In this document: positions 37,325-46,611 of the stretch, piece by piece
Position numbering within the stretch: the first letter of the stretch is position 1
Layout: every line of letters begins with the position of its first letter
DNA from: Cytobacillus kochii
GTDB lineage: Bacteria; Bacillota; Bacilli; Bacillales; Cytobacillaceae
Assembly: GCF_020171845.1 (NCBI RefSeq)
Contig: NZ_JAIVAM010000004.1
Location: forward strand, 124,001-188,000
Direction of reading: 5' to 3'
DNA: 64,000 nucleotides
Notes under the pieces: generated by a model
What the model saw: only the letters and a program-made list of their open reading frames with translations
Database searches by the model: none
Told to the model about the DNA's origin: nothing
Made by a program: the position numbers and the translations under genes

Positions 37325-38507
37325 TTATTCATGCAGTTTTTTCTGTATCGCCTGATGATAGAGGCATAGTACTTGTTTAATGGCATTTGCTAACGACCAG
37401 TGATGAGTAGCAAACTCCAATGCGCTTATACCAATACTTTTTCTGACCTTTTCTTCATGTAGTAAGAATGCGATTTTTTCAGCTAGTTTTTTTGAATCTC
37501 CTATCGGTGTTAGAAATCCTGTTACGCCATCTTCAATCATTTCAGGTATGCCTCCTACATCACTGGCGATAATAGCTAATCCTGATAGTTGTGCTTCGAT
37601 AATTGATAAGGGCTGGTTTTCTGAGAGTGTTGGTAAAATGAATAGATCAGTTTGTTGTAATAGAGAGGGGACATCATTTCTTTCTCCTAAAAAGAGAATT
37701 TGATTTCTTAAGTGATAATCATTCGTTCGTTTTTGTAGATGCTGTTTTTCTTCGCCATCACCAATGATCCAACAACCCCAGTTATTATTTTGTTCTTTCA
37801 CATATGACAATGCTGTGATCAAATACTGTACACCTTTTGCTTTAATGAGTCTACCTGTATATATTCATAGTTGTTGTCTTTTTTTTCTTTTTCTAATATG
37901 GTTTGCAGGTTTTGCAGCTCGTAATAAGAAATCATCAATATCAAACCCATATTGAAGGATAGTTAGTTGATGACTCTCGATGTGAATATCATTACATAAA
38001 ATACGTTTCATCCATTCATTAGCTACAATAGTGGTATAACCTGCCCTTTAACCGGTGTATTCTAAATTCTTAAAATACGATAAATTCTCCAATTTTGATG
38101 AAGGGTCTTGGAAAAACTGTTCTTTTATTTCTTTTGTCAGGGATCCATGTATAGTTGTAATGAGAGCAGGGTGTTTGAGTTTTAAATGATCAATTGCACG
38201 GGCTGCAATAACGTCTTGTTCATGTATGATATGCTTCCAAATCCATTTGAGCAGCTGCCTTCTCATATTCCTTGCTTTGATAAGCGGTATATTTAATAAT
38301 TTATTCATCAGGCGGAAGTTCTGTATGAGGCGGTGTAATCGGAATATTAATATCTTTATTAATAATAATGACATGACGGTTTTGTGTATTAAACCCCATT
38401 AAATCTACCTCATGACCTTCTGCCTCGAGCCCTTTTCTTAACTGATTCATATAATTCCACACTCCCCCTAAGTGAGGAATCGCCCAATACGTAGCTAGAA
38501 TCTTCAT
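37325..38507 (-). pseudogene. Decayed GT4-family glycosyltransferase (paralogue of the gene at 39460-40650)
   Basis: Three fragments line up along the whole length of the intact neighbour. The N-terminal part (from MKILATYWAIPHLGGVWNYM) ends in a TAA at 38301-38303, with a frameshift near 38,300. The middle part ends at an in-frame TAA (38048-38050). Reading goes on in the same frame through TTIVANEWM and LTILQYGFDID to a TGA (37865-37867), then IYTGRLIKAKGVQYLITAL and the complete C-terminal domain with LPTLSENQPLSIIEAQLSG. At least three lesions make a functional full-length enzyme unlikely. The equivalent intact motifs are GVWKYMNQLK and IFTGRFTPFKGVRFL. Confidence 0.85.
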
Positions 38508-38529
38508 AAAAAAGCTTCTTTACATTAAG

Positions 38530-39447
38530 TTAGCTTTTGTTTTTCATAAATTGATAGGTTTGTAGTAAGCCCTCGTCGATAGAATGGTGTGGTACCCAAT
38601 TGAGTTTCTGTTTGATTTTTTCTCGGGAAAGGCAGCTATCTTTTATATCTCCTTGGCGACTTGTAACATATTGTTTCTTTATCGGCTTAGAATGAATATG
38701 CGAAAGTTTTTCAATGATTTGATTAACTGAAGTTTTTAAACCTGTGCTCACGTGATAGGTATCATTTGTGATTTGTTTACTAGCAGACACATTTGCAAGA
38801 ACGATATCGTCGACAAATATAAAATCTCGTGTTTGTTCACCATTCCCGTGGATATTAAGTGATTCCCCGGATAAAATCTTTTGAAGGAAAACAGCAATAA
38901 CACCACCTTCTCCTTTGGGTGTTTGTCTAGGACCATACACATTGCCATAGCGTAATATCGTATAGGGTAATTGATATAAATGGTGGTAAAGGCGGATATA
39001 ATTTTCTGCTGCATATTTTGACATACCGTAGTAGGAGATTGGTTGAGTGGGATCTGTTTCGTGAATAATATCCTCCGATGATTCTCCGTATACAGCGGAG
39101 GTAGATGAGAATATAAATTGCTTTACTTTTGCTTGTACACTAGCTTCTAGTAGATTGATTGTACCTACGATATTAATATCTGCATCTGTAGTTGGATATT
39201 TGATTGATTTTGTTACATCTGCTTGAGCAGCAAGATGGAAAACAAGCTCAGGTTTTATGGTAGAAAAATGCTGCTTTATTTTGTCACTTCTTATATCACA
39301 ATCAAGAACGATTGACTCAGGGTGGAGATATTTTTGTGTACTAGATGAAAAGTTATCAATCACATATACTTTTGCCCCTTCTTTTATAAAATAGTCCACT
39401 AAATGTGAACCAATAAATCCTGCTCCTCCACTAATAACAATATTCAT
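38530..39447 (-). CDS. NAD-dependent sugar-nucleotide epimerase (GalE-like SDR)
   Basis: This 305-residue extended SDR has GGAGFIGSHLVDYF at the N-terminus, the FHLAAQADVTKS segment, the catalytic Ser in SSTSAVYGES and YYGMSKYAAE with Tyr-x3-Lys, and the substrate-domain sequence RYGNVYGPRQ. It is a UDP-glucose/UDP-GlcNAc 4-epimerase type; other 4-epimerase or dehydratase products are possible. It lies 12 bases from the intact GT4 gene and 22 bases before the decayed one, so the three were one operon. Confidence 0.85.
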   Translation of the reverse strand: MNIVISGGAGFIGSHLVDYFIKEGAKVYVIDNFSSSTQKYLHPESIVLDCDIRSDKIKQHFSTIKPELVFHLAAQADVTKSIKYPTTDADINIVGTINLLEASVQAKVKQFIFSSTSAVYGESSEDIIHETDPTQPISYYGMSKYAAENYIRLYHHLYQLPYTILRYGNVYGPRQTPKGEGGVIAVFLQKILSGESLNIHGNGEQTRDFIFVDDIVLANVSASKQITNDTYHVSTGLKTSVNQIIEKLSHIHSKPIKKQYVTSRQGDIKDSCLSREKIKQKLNWVPHHSIDEGLLQTYQFMKNKS

Positions 39448-39459
39448 GATTGTTCCTCC

Positions 39460-40650
39460 CTAAATTTGCTTTGTCTTCAAGGCTTTTTGGTAAACGGCAA
39501 TAACACGATCAATGGCTGGGCCTAAACGCCAGTAATCATCTGCGAAATGTTTGGCACGCATCCCGAGATTATTTAAGAATGCTGGCTCTTGTAAGAGATA
39601 AGCAATCGTTTCATAAAGGGGGTAGGCGTTTTTTGGAGGTACTAGCATGCCTGTCATACCATGTTGAATCATCTCGGGGACACCACCGACTTGACTAGCG
39701 ATAATGGCTTTCCCAGAAAGTTGTGCTTCAATAACAGATAAAGGTTGGTTCTCAATTAACGTTGGTAAAATAAGCATATCTGACTGTTGCAATAAGGCAG
39801 GGATATCATCTCGTTGCCCTAGAAAGACAATATCTTTCTCTAGTCGCGCTTCTTTAACAAGTTTTTTCAATTCGTTTTCTTCAGGGCCGCTCCCTACAAG
39901 CCAACATACCCAATCATGTCTTGTTTTCTTAAGCATTGAAAGTGCTTCAATGAGAAACCTAACCCCTTTGAACGGTGTGAACCTACCTGTGAAAATGATC
40001 ACTTTTTTATTGCGTGGTTTTTTCATATTGGTCGTTTCCTTCGCGCTAGCAGTAAAAGCTTCAATATCATAGCCGTAGTGTAAAATGTTTAATTGCTGAC
40101 TCGATACATCGAATTGGGAGATCAATTTTTCATACATCCATCGGTTTGCCACAATAGTACAGTCGCTAGCTTCAGCTCCTTGTTTTTCGAGTTGACAGAA
40201 ATATTGAACACCTTCTATGGAGCGATTTTCTATTTGCCCATGATAATGGGCATCAATAATTTCTTGAGCTACACATCCATGCATGGTAGTAACTGTTGCC
40301 GTTTGAGGGTGTTTTAATCGATTGACCGCTATAGAAGAGAAAATATCCTGGGCATGTATGACATTATATTCGCTAAGGTCAATTTGTTTGAAACAATTTA
40401 TATATATGTCTAATAAGGAAGAATAAGAGCCAATAATGGGATCATTACTCTCAGCCATAGGTGGTTGTCCAGCGGGCGTAGGGATAAAAATATTACGATT
40501 AATGACCGCAAGTGCTTTATGGCCTTGAGTAAAACCAATGATATCTACTGTATGACCAAGTAGTTCATACCTATTCTTTAGTTGGTTCATATATTTCCAT
40601 ACGCCCCCAACATGCGGAATTTGCCAAAAGGTTGCAAATAAAATCCTCAT
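39460..40650 (-). CDS. GT4-family glycosyltransferase
   Basis: The start is ATG 40650, preceded by AAAGGAGAGG; a longer in-frame version would bury this site. The 396-residue enzyme has the GT-B N-terminal motif WQIPHVGGVWKYMNQL, then IIFTGRFTPFKGVRFLIEAL and the nucleotide-sugar-binding segment LPTLIENQPLSVIEAQLSGKAIIAS, with Glu in the E-x7-E pattern partly changed. It should transfer an activated sugar to a cytoplasmic acceptor. Its neighbours include sugar-nucleotide enzymes and a spore-surface protein, suggesting surface glycosylation. The gene to its left is a damaged copy. Confidence 0.87.
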   Translation of the reverse strand: MRILFATFWQIPHVGGVWKYMNQLKNRYELLGHTVDIIGFTQGHKALAVINRNIFIPTPAGQPPMAESNDPIIGSYSSLLDIYINCFKQIDLSEYNVIHAQDIFSSIAVNRLKHPQTATVTTMHGCVAQEIIDAHYHGQIENRSIEGVQYFCQLEKQGAEASDCTIVANRWMYEKLISQFDVSSQQLNILHYGYDIEAFTASAKETTNMKKPRNKKVIIFTGRFTPFKGVRFLIEALSMLKKTRHDWVCWLVGSGPEENELKKLVKEARLEKDIVFLGQRDDIPALLQQSDMLILPTLIENQPLSVIEAQLSGKAIIASQVGGVPEMIQHGMTGMLVPPKNAYPLYETIAYLLQEPAFLNNLGMRAKHFADDYWRLGPAIDRVIAVYQKALKTKQI

Positions 40651-40762
40651 ATGTTCCTCTCCTTTTTGATTGTCCACATACTATGTATATGCAGTGCGCT
40701 ATAATCGGTTATAGACGGGTATACCAGCTAAATATCTTAAATAGAAAGGCTTTTTTCAAATT

Positions 40763-40807
40763 AAAACGCGGACAAAATATGATAAAAACATATATTGTCC
40801 GTGTTTT
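40763..40807 (-). terminator. Terminator of the BclA-like surface protein gene
   Basis: On the minus strand AAAACACGGACAATATATG and CATATTTTGTCCGCGTTTT form a 19-bp stem with one mismatch and one wobble, 15 bases after the stop codon. A similar CGCGGACAA hairpin follows fetB at 57.3 kb. Confidence 0.7.
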
Positions 40808-40821
40808 GCGTCATTCAGAAA

Positions 40822-41262
40822 TTAATCAGAATAGGCTGCTGCATAAAATGTTTCTGGTCCTGTTCGTGTTGGAAATAATACAACTCCGCCTCCTACATTG
40901 ATTGTTGCGCGATAAATTGGAAAAGTCGTTGTAGCAATGGGGTTGTAATCGGCACCATTGAAAGATAAGACAGTAGTTGAAGCTACTCCAAGACCTGCAA
41001 CTGCTAATGTTTGTGTGGCTGAATAAATAAGTGTTGGGGTACCGTTCACCACACGATATACGTTTACGACAATCGGTGTTAACACTGTAGCTAATGAAGT
41101 GAAGGCGGCACTGATAGAAAATGTTACACGTGGATTAGCACCAGCACCTGCTAAATTCAAGCCTAATGTACCGAATAATGCTGGTGTAGCTGTTACAGGT
41201 ATACTAATCTGACCATTTGCTGTTGAGTTTTGTGAACTTTGTGAATCTAAAAATGTTCCCAA
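40822..41262 (-). CDS. Putative spore/exosporium surface protein (BclA C-terminal-domain-like)
   Basis: I choose TTG 41262: AAAGGAGG ends 8 bases upstream, while the GTG at 41271 lies inside that site. The 146-residue product is Ala/Gly/Thr/Ser-rich, nearly all beta-strand in pattern (ISIPVTATPALFGTLGLNL, TFSISAAFTSLATVL, VVNVYRVVNGTPTLIYSA, ATINVGGGVVLFPT), and lacks signal peptide and Cys. This fits small jelly-roll surface proteins like the BclA C-terminal domain or ExsF. Its place among glycosyltransferases and a sigma-K-like promoter upstream support a spore-surface role; the assignment stays tentative. Confidence 0.6.
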   Translation of the reverse strand: MGTFLDSQSSQNSTANGQISIPVTATPALFGTLGLNLAGAGANPRVTFSISAAFTSLATVLTPIVVNVYRVVNGTPTLIYSATQTLAVAGLGVASTTVLSFNGADYNPIATTTFPIYRATINVGGGVVLFPTRTGPETFYAAAYSD

Positions 41263-41294
41263 TATGTTCACCTCCTTTGCTTGTCAGTTAGTAA

Positions 41295-41320
41295 TACATT
41301 ATGTGAATGAAGTGCGAGGT
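41295..41320 (-). promoter_or_regulatory. Candidate sigma-K promoter of the surface protein gene
   Basis: On the minus strand AC (41320-41319), a 15-base spacer and CATAATGTA (41303-41295) fit the late mother-cell pattern AC-N15-17-CATANNNTA. It lies 33 bases before the TTG start. Confidence 0.4.
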
Positions 41321-41428
41321 GCTTGGACAAGTTTCACCATTTTTTTACGATTTGAGCCCGAAACAAATAGACAAACTCTTCATATGCTATTTAGTAAGTT
41401 GTTCGAATTGGAGAGTGAGAGGGGCAAT

Positions 41429-42346
41429 ATGGGTAAAGGGAAAACGGTCCTTATTACTGGTGCTGGTGGGTTTACGGGTCGGCATGCATGTGATTTCTTT
41501 CATAATCAAGGTTATCAAGTATATGCATTAATGAGGAATCAGCCAATATTATCATTACCATATAAGGTAATCATTTGTGATTTATTATCGCTTGAACAAA
41601 TTGAAGAAGCAGTAAATGTCAGTAAGCCTGATTATATTTTACATTTAGCTGGGAGATGTAGTGTTTCTGATTCATGGGAACATCCAGTAGATGTATTAAG
41701 TGTTAATACGATGGCAACAGCCAAATTAATAGACGAAGCTAGAAAGCATGTGAAACACTGTCGCATTCTTATACCGGGTTCTGCCTTAGAGTTTGAACCC
41801 AATCAAATAGACACACTGAAAAACCCTTATAGTCTTAGCAAAACGATACAAGTCATACTGGCAAAGTCCTGGATTCAGCTCTTTGAAAGCCAAGTCATCT
41901 TAGCTAAACCCACGAATTTAATTGGGCCAGGAAATTCGACGGGGATTTGTGCCATTTTAGGTCAACGAATTGCAGAAATAGAAACAAAGCATTCTTATAA
42001 TAAGGAAGAAGCGATAGAGATTGCTGTCAATGCTAAAAGAGATTTTCTCGATGTAAGAGATGCAATAAAAGCTTACGAATTGTTGTTAAGAAAAGGAAAA
42101 GTTGGAGAAGTGTACGAGATTTGTTCTGAAACATCTTACACACTCCTTGAAGTGATGGCTATTTACAAATCTCTTACAAATGAAAATATTCATATTGAAG
42201 AAGTGGAAGAGTTACGACCATCTTATGTATCATCAATGAGTGCACAAAGATTAAGAGAATTAGGTTGGGTGAGAGACTACACGTTAAAAGAATCTTTAAA
42301 TGATGTGTTAACTCACTTTAGGAATAAGATAAAGAAGGACGTGTAA
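41429..42346 (+). CDS. NAD-dependent epimerase/dehydratase (Rmd/GDP-mannose-dehydratase-like SDR)
   Basis: I choose ATG 41429, preceded by GAGAGGGG; a longer frame reaches back into the promoter region of the divergent gene. The 305-residue SDR begins KTVLITGAGGFTGRHACDFF, like GDP-6-deoxy-4-keto-mannose reductases, and has LHLAGRCSVSDSW, LIPGSALEFEP and NPYSLSK with catalytic Tyr-x3-Lys, and RDFLDVRDAIKAYELLL. It should act on a nucleotide-diphosphate sugar. The GT2 gene follows 2 bases after its stop. Confidence 0.82.
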   Translation: MGKGKTVLITGAGGFTGRHACDFFHNQGYQVYALMRNQPILSLPYKVIICDLLSLEQIEEAVNVSKPDYILHLAGRCSVSDSWEHPVDVLSVNTMATAKLIDEARKHVKHCRILIPGSALEFEPNQIDTLKNPYSLSKTIQVILAKSWIQLFESQVILAKPTNLIGPGNSTGICAILGQRIAEIETKHSYNKEEAIEIAVNAKRDFLDVRDAIKAYELLLRKGKVGEVYEICSETSYTLLEVMAIYKSLTNENIHIEEVEELRPSYVSSMSAQRLRELGWVRDYTLKESLNDVLTHFRNKIKKDV

Positions 42347-42348
42347 AT

Positions 42349-43062
42349 ATGGAGCCACTAGTTTCGGTCGTTATTCCTTTTTATAATTGCCAATATGTCG
42401 ATCAAGCAATTGAAAGTGTATTACAACAAACGTATAAAAATATAGAATTAATTGTTGTCGATGATGGTTCAACTGAATACGTACACTTAGTGCAAGCGTA
42501 TAAAGATAAACTAACCTATATTTATCAAAGAAATAAAGGAACAGCAGCTGCATTAAATACGGGAATTAAAGCTGCTAAAGGTAAATATATTGCCTGGTTA
42601 AGTGCCGATGATTTATTTGAACATGAAAAGATTGAAAAACAAGTAGATTTTATGGAAGATCGTCTAGTGGATATGAGTTTTACAAACTATGATATCATCA
42701 ACGAAAATAATGAAGTTGTGATGAAAAACTTAACGATTAATTTTCTATCTACCAATCATATTTATGAAACATTTTTATACTACAACCCTGTAAATGGATG
42801 CACAGTTATGATAAAGAAAGATGTATTTAATGAAGTGGGCTATTTCAATACTCTATATAAATTCACTCAAGACTATGATATGTGGTTAAGAGTAGTCCTT
42901 GCCAAAACTTCAATAGCATTTATAAATGAAAGTCTAACAAAATATCGCTCTCATAGTAATTCAACATCAGCTAAAAATCAGCCGGCAATGAAAATGGAAA
43001 TACGTAAACTCGAAGCCATTTATCGTAGAAAATTAAGGAAACTATTAAAAAAGTGGATATGA
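42349..43062 (+). CDS. GT2-family glycosyltransferase
   Basis: This 237-residue GT-A enzyme begins VSVVIPFYNCQYVDQAIESVL, with VVDDGST, the metal-binding WLSADD and a C-terminal DYDMWLRV segment (the ED-like catalytic region). It has no membrane helix and would work in the cytoplasm. It is coupled to the SDR upstream (2 bases) and ends 50 bases before a terminator. A paralogue lies at 44.7 kb. Confidence 0.9.
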   Translation: MEPLVSVVIPFYNCQYVDQAIESVLQQTYKNIELIVVDDGSTEYVHLVQAYKDKLTYIYQRNKGTAAALNTGIKAAKGKYIAWLSADDLFEHEKIEKQVDFMEDRLVDMSFTNYDIINENNEVVMKNLTINFLSTNHIYETFLYYNPVNGCTVMIKKDVFNEVGYFNTLYKFTQDYDMWLRVVLAKTSIAFINESLTKYRSHSNSTSAKNQPAMKMEIRKLEAIYRRKLRKLLKKWI

Positions 43063-43113
43063 AATAATACTAGTTTTTATAAAATAGTGATCTGGATGAA
43101 TACATGCCAAATG

Positions 43114-43144
43114 AACACTCTGAATATGGAGTGTTTCTTTTTTT
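43114..43144 (+). terminator. Rho-independent terminator after the GT2 gene
   Basis: AACACTC/GAGTGTT with an 8-base loop is followed by TCTTTTTTT. Confidence 0.82.
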
Positions 43145-43501
43145 GCATAATACTTTGTGCGTTCTAATTGTAAAACTGATAGAGATCCTTAAAAAAATGA
43201 TTGCCGATTAGGTAAACCCAAAGGCGAATACACAATGGAAGTTAAGATTCCGAGTTATACCAATAGAGTAAAAACAGAATTGAGCAGTGTAATGTACTGC
43301 TCAATTCATTTCCTAATGTATGATTATTACAATCTACTTGTTTCAATTCCTTAAAGAGGCTACTGAATAAATAAAATAGTTAAATGAGTAGTTGCAACGT
43401 ATTCCTTATAAGATGACATGACGTTTCAATTAGAAAACAACAGCATAGTAAAAGATTTGCTATGAGAATTTTTTAGTTGTTTTTCCGTCATAGAACATAT
43501 T
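43145..43501. other. Gene-free convergent spacer with two hairpins
   Basis: A perfect 12-bp repeat GAATTGAGCAGT/ACTGCTCAATTC (43277-43307) is followed on the minus strand by TGTTTTT, and a small CATAG/CTATG hairpin lies at 43444-43464. Both could stop the leftward GT4 gene. I see no convincing gene. Confidence 0.55.
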
Positions 43502-44584
43502 TCAGTTACTTACTGGTAATGTACTTGTCATCATTTTCTTGAAATTCTGAGCATAAAGCGAGGGGGCAAAGTTCGTTTTTACATGGGATACTGCGTTATT
43601 AATAATTGTCTGTCTGAGCGTCTGGTTTTGAATTAGCTCTATTCCTTCTTTAACAGCTTCTTTTGGGTTGCCAATATCATAGTATTTACCGGTAACATTA
43701 TGAGTGACAGCTGTTCTTATACCGCTAGAATCAGTTGTGAGTATTGGGCATCTACAGCTCATCGCTTCTAATGCTGTTAAGGGGGCACCTTCTATTTTTG
43801 AGGTCGAACAAAGAAATCCACCAGAATCACTAATCATGGAAAAGTAGTCAGCCATTTTCTCATTAGGAATATTCGGTAATAAATTGATGTTTTTTTCTAA
43901 ATGGTACTTTTTCATCGTCTTTAAAAAATTCTCTCTATCTTTAGGGAAAGATAGTGTTGGATCTTCAAAAAGGTAGACTTGTAGCTGATTACGTAGTTTC
44001 CTTTTTAGTAGAAAACAAATGTTCAAAAATTCCTGCCAGTTTTTATTATCCTCGATCCGACCAACCCAACCAATAATTGGTTGGACAAAACTTTTGCCAG
44101 TCGCTTTATAGTTAAAGTGACTGCAGTCAAAGCAATTATTAAATTCATACTTAGGAACATTTGGGAACATCTCACTTAATAATGTGGAAATATGGGGAGT
44201 TCTTGGATTAAGAAAACCATCAATATCATTCTCTGCTAATGTTTTACCGATAGAAAAACCATATCTTGTTTGTTGTATCGACCCATAACCTTGGATTTCA
44301 ACATAGATTTTACCATTGTACCCACTTTTTTTGATAGCAGGCACCATTTTAAAATCGGAAGTAATGACAATGGCGTCATATTGATGTTTCTTTATAAGGG
44401 TAATAATTTCTTCTTCATCACTTTTAATAAATACAGGATTATAGTGTTCATTTATATAATTTCTACGGTTTTCATAATATAGAAAATGACAAGTGATTCC
44501 TACCTCCTTTAAAGCAATACTTCTTTGTCGATTTAAGGTTTCGACTCCTCCACTTGGTACATAGAATATAAATAATACTTTCAA
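43502..44584 (-). CDS. GT4-family glycosyltransferase
   Basis: This 360-residue GT-B protein has the N-terminal donor motif IFYVPSGGVETLNRQRSIAL, the linker sequence IIGWVGRIEDNKNWQEFL, and the sugar-nucleotide site STSKIEGAPLTALEAMSCRCPILTT with the E-x7-E motif (Glu-Gly-Ala to Glu-Ala-Met). It starts at ATG 44584 with AGGAGGAG upstream, divergent from the GT2 gene at 44693. It belongs to the surface-glycosylation group by position. Confidence 0.88.
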   Translation of the reverse strand: MKVLFIFYVPSGGVETLNRQRSIALKEVGITCHFLYYENRRNYINEHYNPVFIKSDEEEIITLIKKHQYDAIVITSDFKMVPAIKKSGYNGKIYVEIQGYGSIQQTRYGFSIGKTLAENDIDGFLNPRTPHISTLLSEMFPNVPKYEFNNCFDCSHFNYKATGKSFVQPIIGWVGRIEDNKNWQEFLNICFLLKRKLRNQLQVYLFEDPTLSFPKDRENFLKTMKKYHLEKNINLLPNIPNEKMADYFSMISDSGGFLCSTSKIEGAPLTALEAMSCRCPILTTDSSGIRTAVTHNVTGKYYDIGNPKEAVKEGIELIQNQTLRQTIINNAVSHVKTNFAPSLYAQNFKKMMTSTLPVSN

Positions 44585-44692
44585 GATGTACTCCTCCTAT
44601 CACATTTATCCTCTAATACTATAAATATGCTTAAGTCTCACATGTGGTTTGGACAATACGTCTAGAAAGAAAGAACGGAGTGCATTTAATTT

Positions 44693-45412
44693 ATGGATAA
44701 AGTTTCAGTAGTCATCCCTTTTTATAATTGCCGGTATATTGATGAGGCAATTGAAAGTCTGCTTGCACAGACATATGGAAATATCGAGATTATTGTCATC
44801 GATGATGGGTCCACATTACATCTTGATAAACTTGAACCATATAAAAAACAGGTTACTTATGTAAGGAAGGAAAATGGAGGCACAGCTACAGCTCTCAATG
44901 CTGGCATTCAAATCGCAACAGGTAAATATTTTTGTTGGCTTAGTGCCGATGATAGCTATAAGCCAACAAAAATAGAAAAACAAGTAAAGTATATGGAAAC
45001 ATATGGTGTAAGAGCTTGTTATACCGGCTGTGAGACAATTGGGAAGAGTGATTCACAGATAGATGCTTATTTTAATCAAACCTATTCATTGAGAAGTCAC
45101 TTTTTAAAAGCTTTATTAAATATATGTTTTATTCACGGTTGTACAGTTATGCTGCGTATGGATTTATTACGCGAAGTTGGTCCATTTGATGTTAGTTATC
45201 GATATACACATGATTATGAGATGTGGTTGCGGGTTGGCCTAAGTGAGGAATTTCACTATCTTACTGAAAAGTTAGTGAATTATCGTGTGCATGAAGAAAT
45301 GGGGACAGTGCATCATCAAAGAGAAATAAAGCAAGAGGTTCTCTTCATAAAGAGGCAGTATCGAAATCATGTATTAAAAAAAATCTCAGAGCTAAGAAGG
45401 GGTGGGCATTAG
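44693..45412 (+). CDS. GT2-family glycosyltransferase
   Basis: This 239-residue GT-A enzyme is a clear paralogue of the one at 42349: VSVVIPFYNCRYIDEAIESLL, VIDDGST, WLSADDSY and HDYEMWLRVGL. It starts at ATG 44693; the ribosome site ACGGAG is modest. It ends near a hairpin shared with the convergent M42 peptidase. Substrate is unknown. Confidence 0.88.
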   Translation: MDKVSVVIPFYNCRYIDEAIESLLAQTYGNIEIIVIDDGSTLHLDKLEPYKKQVTYVRKENGGTATALNAGIQIATGKYFCWLSADDSYKPTKIEKQVKYMETYGVRACYTGCETIGKSDSQIDAYFNQTYSLRSHFLKALLNICFIHGCTVMLRMDLLREVGPFDVSYRYTHDYEMWLRVGLSEEFHYLTEKLVNYRVHEEMGTVHHQREIKQEVLFIKRQYRNHVLKKISELRRGGH

Positions 45413-45422
45413 GAAGAAAATA

Positions 45423-45455
45423 TACCTGCCGTCAAACAATATGTTTTGGCAGGTA
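45423..45455. terminator. Hairpin between convergent genes
   Basis: TACCTGCCgtcAAAC and GTTTTGGCAGGTA form an imperfect stem; on the minus strand it is followed by TATTTTCTT, so it likely terminates the M42 peptidase gene. Confidence 0.55.
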
Positions 45456-45487
45456 GGGTTATATCAATTACACTCAGGATTGATCCT

Positions 45488-46537
45488 TTAACCAACTAGT
45501 TCTGACAGTAAATAATAATAAAGTAAGTCGTAAGTTTGGCGAATACTCTTTTCATGCGTGCGCTCAAAAGCGTGAGAAGAATCGATTCCTGGTCCGATTA
45601 ATCCGTGAATAATATCAAATCCAGCTCTAATCGCGGCAGATGCATCGGAACCGTAGTATGGATAAATATCCACTTTATAACCGATTTGATGTTCTTCTGC
45701 CAGAGCGACTAAATGTTTACGCAATTGATAATGATAAGGCCCACTAGAATCCTTCGCACAGATAGAAACCGTATATTCATCAGTTGCCTGTCCATCACCG
45801 ATCGCTCCCATATCCACAGCTAAATATTCTACTGTTTCGTCAGTGATATTTGAATTGCCTCCATAACCAATTTCTTCATTATTTGAAATGAGGAAATGAG
45901 TTGTATAAGGTAATTCAATACGAGTAGTAGTGATATCTTTCATTAACTGCAGTAAAATAGCTACACTTGCTTTATCATCTAAATGTCTAGATTTGATAAA
46001 TCCAGCGTTGGTTATTTCCACTCGTGGATCAAATGAAACAAAATCTCCTACGGCAATTCCTAGTTTTTTAACGTCTTCAATGGAGTGTATTTCTTCATCT
46101 AAACGTACTTCCATATTATTTATATTTCTTTCCGCTGTACCGGCATCTTTATATACGTGAACAGAGGTCTGATGCATGAGAATCGTCCCAGTATATTTTT
46201 TTCCATCTGACGTTTCTATTTGACAGTACTCACCTTCAATAGAGTTATAACGAAACCCACCGATTAGATCAATTTTTAATCTGCCACTCGGCTTAATTTC
46301 CTTTACAATGGCTCCTAATGTATCCACATGTGCAGTTAACATCCTATGTTGGGAATCGTCTTTGCCAGTAATTGTTGCGATAAGAGCACCTTTGCGATTT
46401 TTTCTTGTTTGTACGCCAAGTTCATGCAAATATTCCTCAACGAATGAAATTACTTCATATGTATTCCCTGATGGACTAGGGATGGAAACTAAATCTTTTA
46501 ATAATTGCAGTGTTTCTTTCGTTTGAAAGTGAGTCAA
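45488..46537 (-). CDS. M42-family metallo-aminopeptidase
   Basis: This 349-residue protein has all expected metal ligands: His in AHVDTLG, Asp in KSRHLDDKASVAIL, the catalytic Glu pair in SNNEEIGYGGNSN, Asp in LAVDMGAIG and the last His in DSSHAFERTHEKS. M42 enzymes are cytoplasmic, dodecameric, and trim short peptides. It is a single-gene unit on the minus strand between glycosyltransferase genes; a link to them is not implied. Related Bacillus proteins are YsdC, YtoP and FrvX. Confidence 0.9.
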   Translation of the reverse strand: MTHFQTKETLQLLKDLVSIPSPSGNTYEVISFVEEYLHELGVQTRKNRKGALIATITGKDDSQHRMLTAHVDTLGAIVKEIKPSGRLKIDLIGGFRYNSIEGEYCQIETSDGKKYTGTILMHQTSVHVYKDAGTAERNINNMEVRLDEEIHSIEDVKKLGIAVGDFVSFDPRVEITNAGFIKSRHLDDKASVAILLQLMKDITTTRIELPYTTHFLISNNEEIGYGGNSNITDETVEYLAVDMGAIGDGQATDEYTVSICAKDSSGPYHYQLRKHLVALAEEHQIGYKVDIYPYYGSDASAAIRAGFDIIHGLIGPGIDSSHAFERTHEKSIRQTYDLLYYYLLSELVG

Positions 46538-46611
46538 ATTTGTGAGCCTCCTATATGTTTAATTGTCTATTATTATACGCCTTTTTAGTGTGTCTGAACA
46601 TGCCAGGCATT

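Noticed and set aside
43188-43354. Open frame reading GKPKGEYTMEVKIPSYTNRV in the spacer
   Set aside because: It has no start with ribosome site and runs through a perfect terminator-like hairpin, so it is probably not coding.
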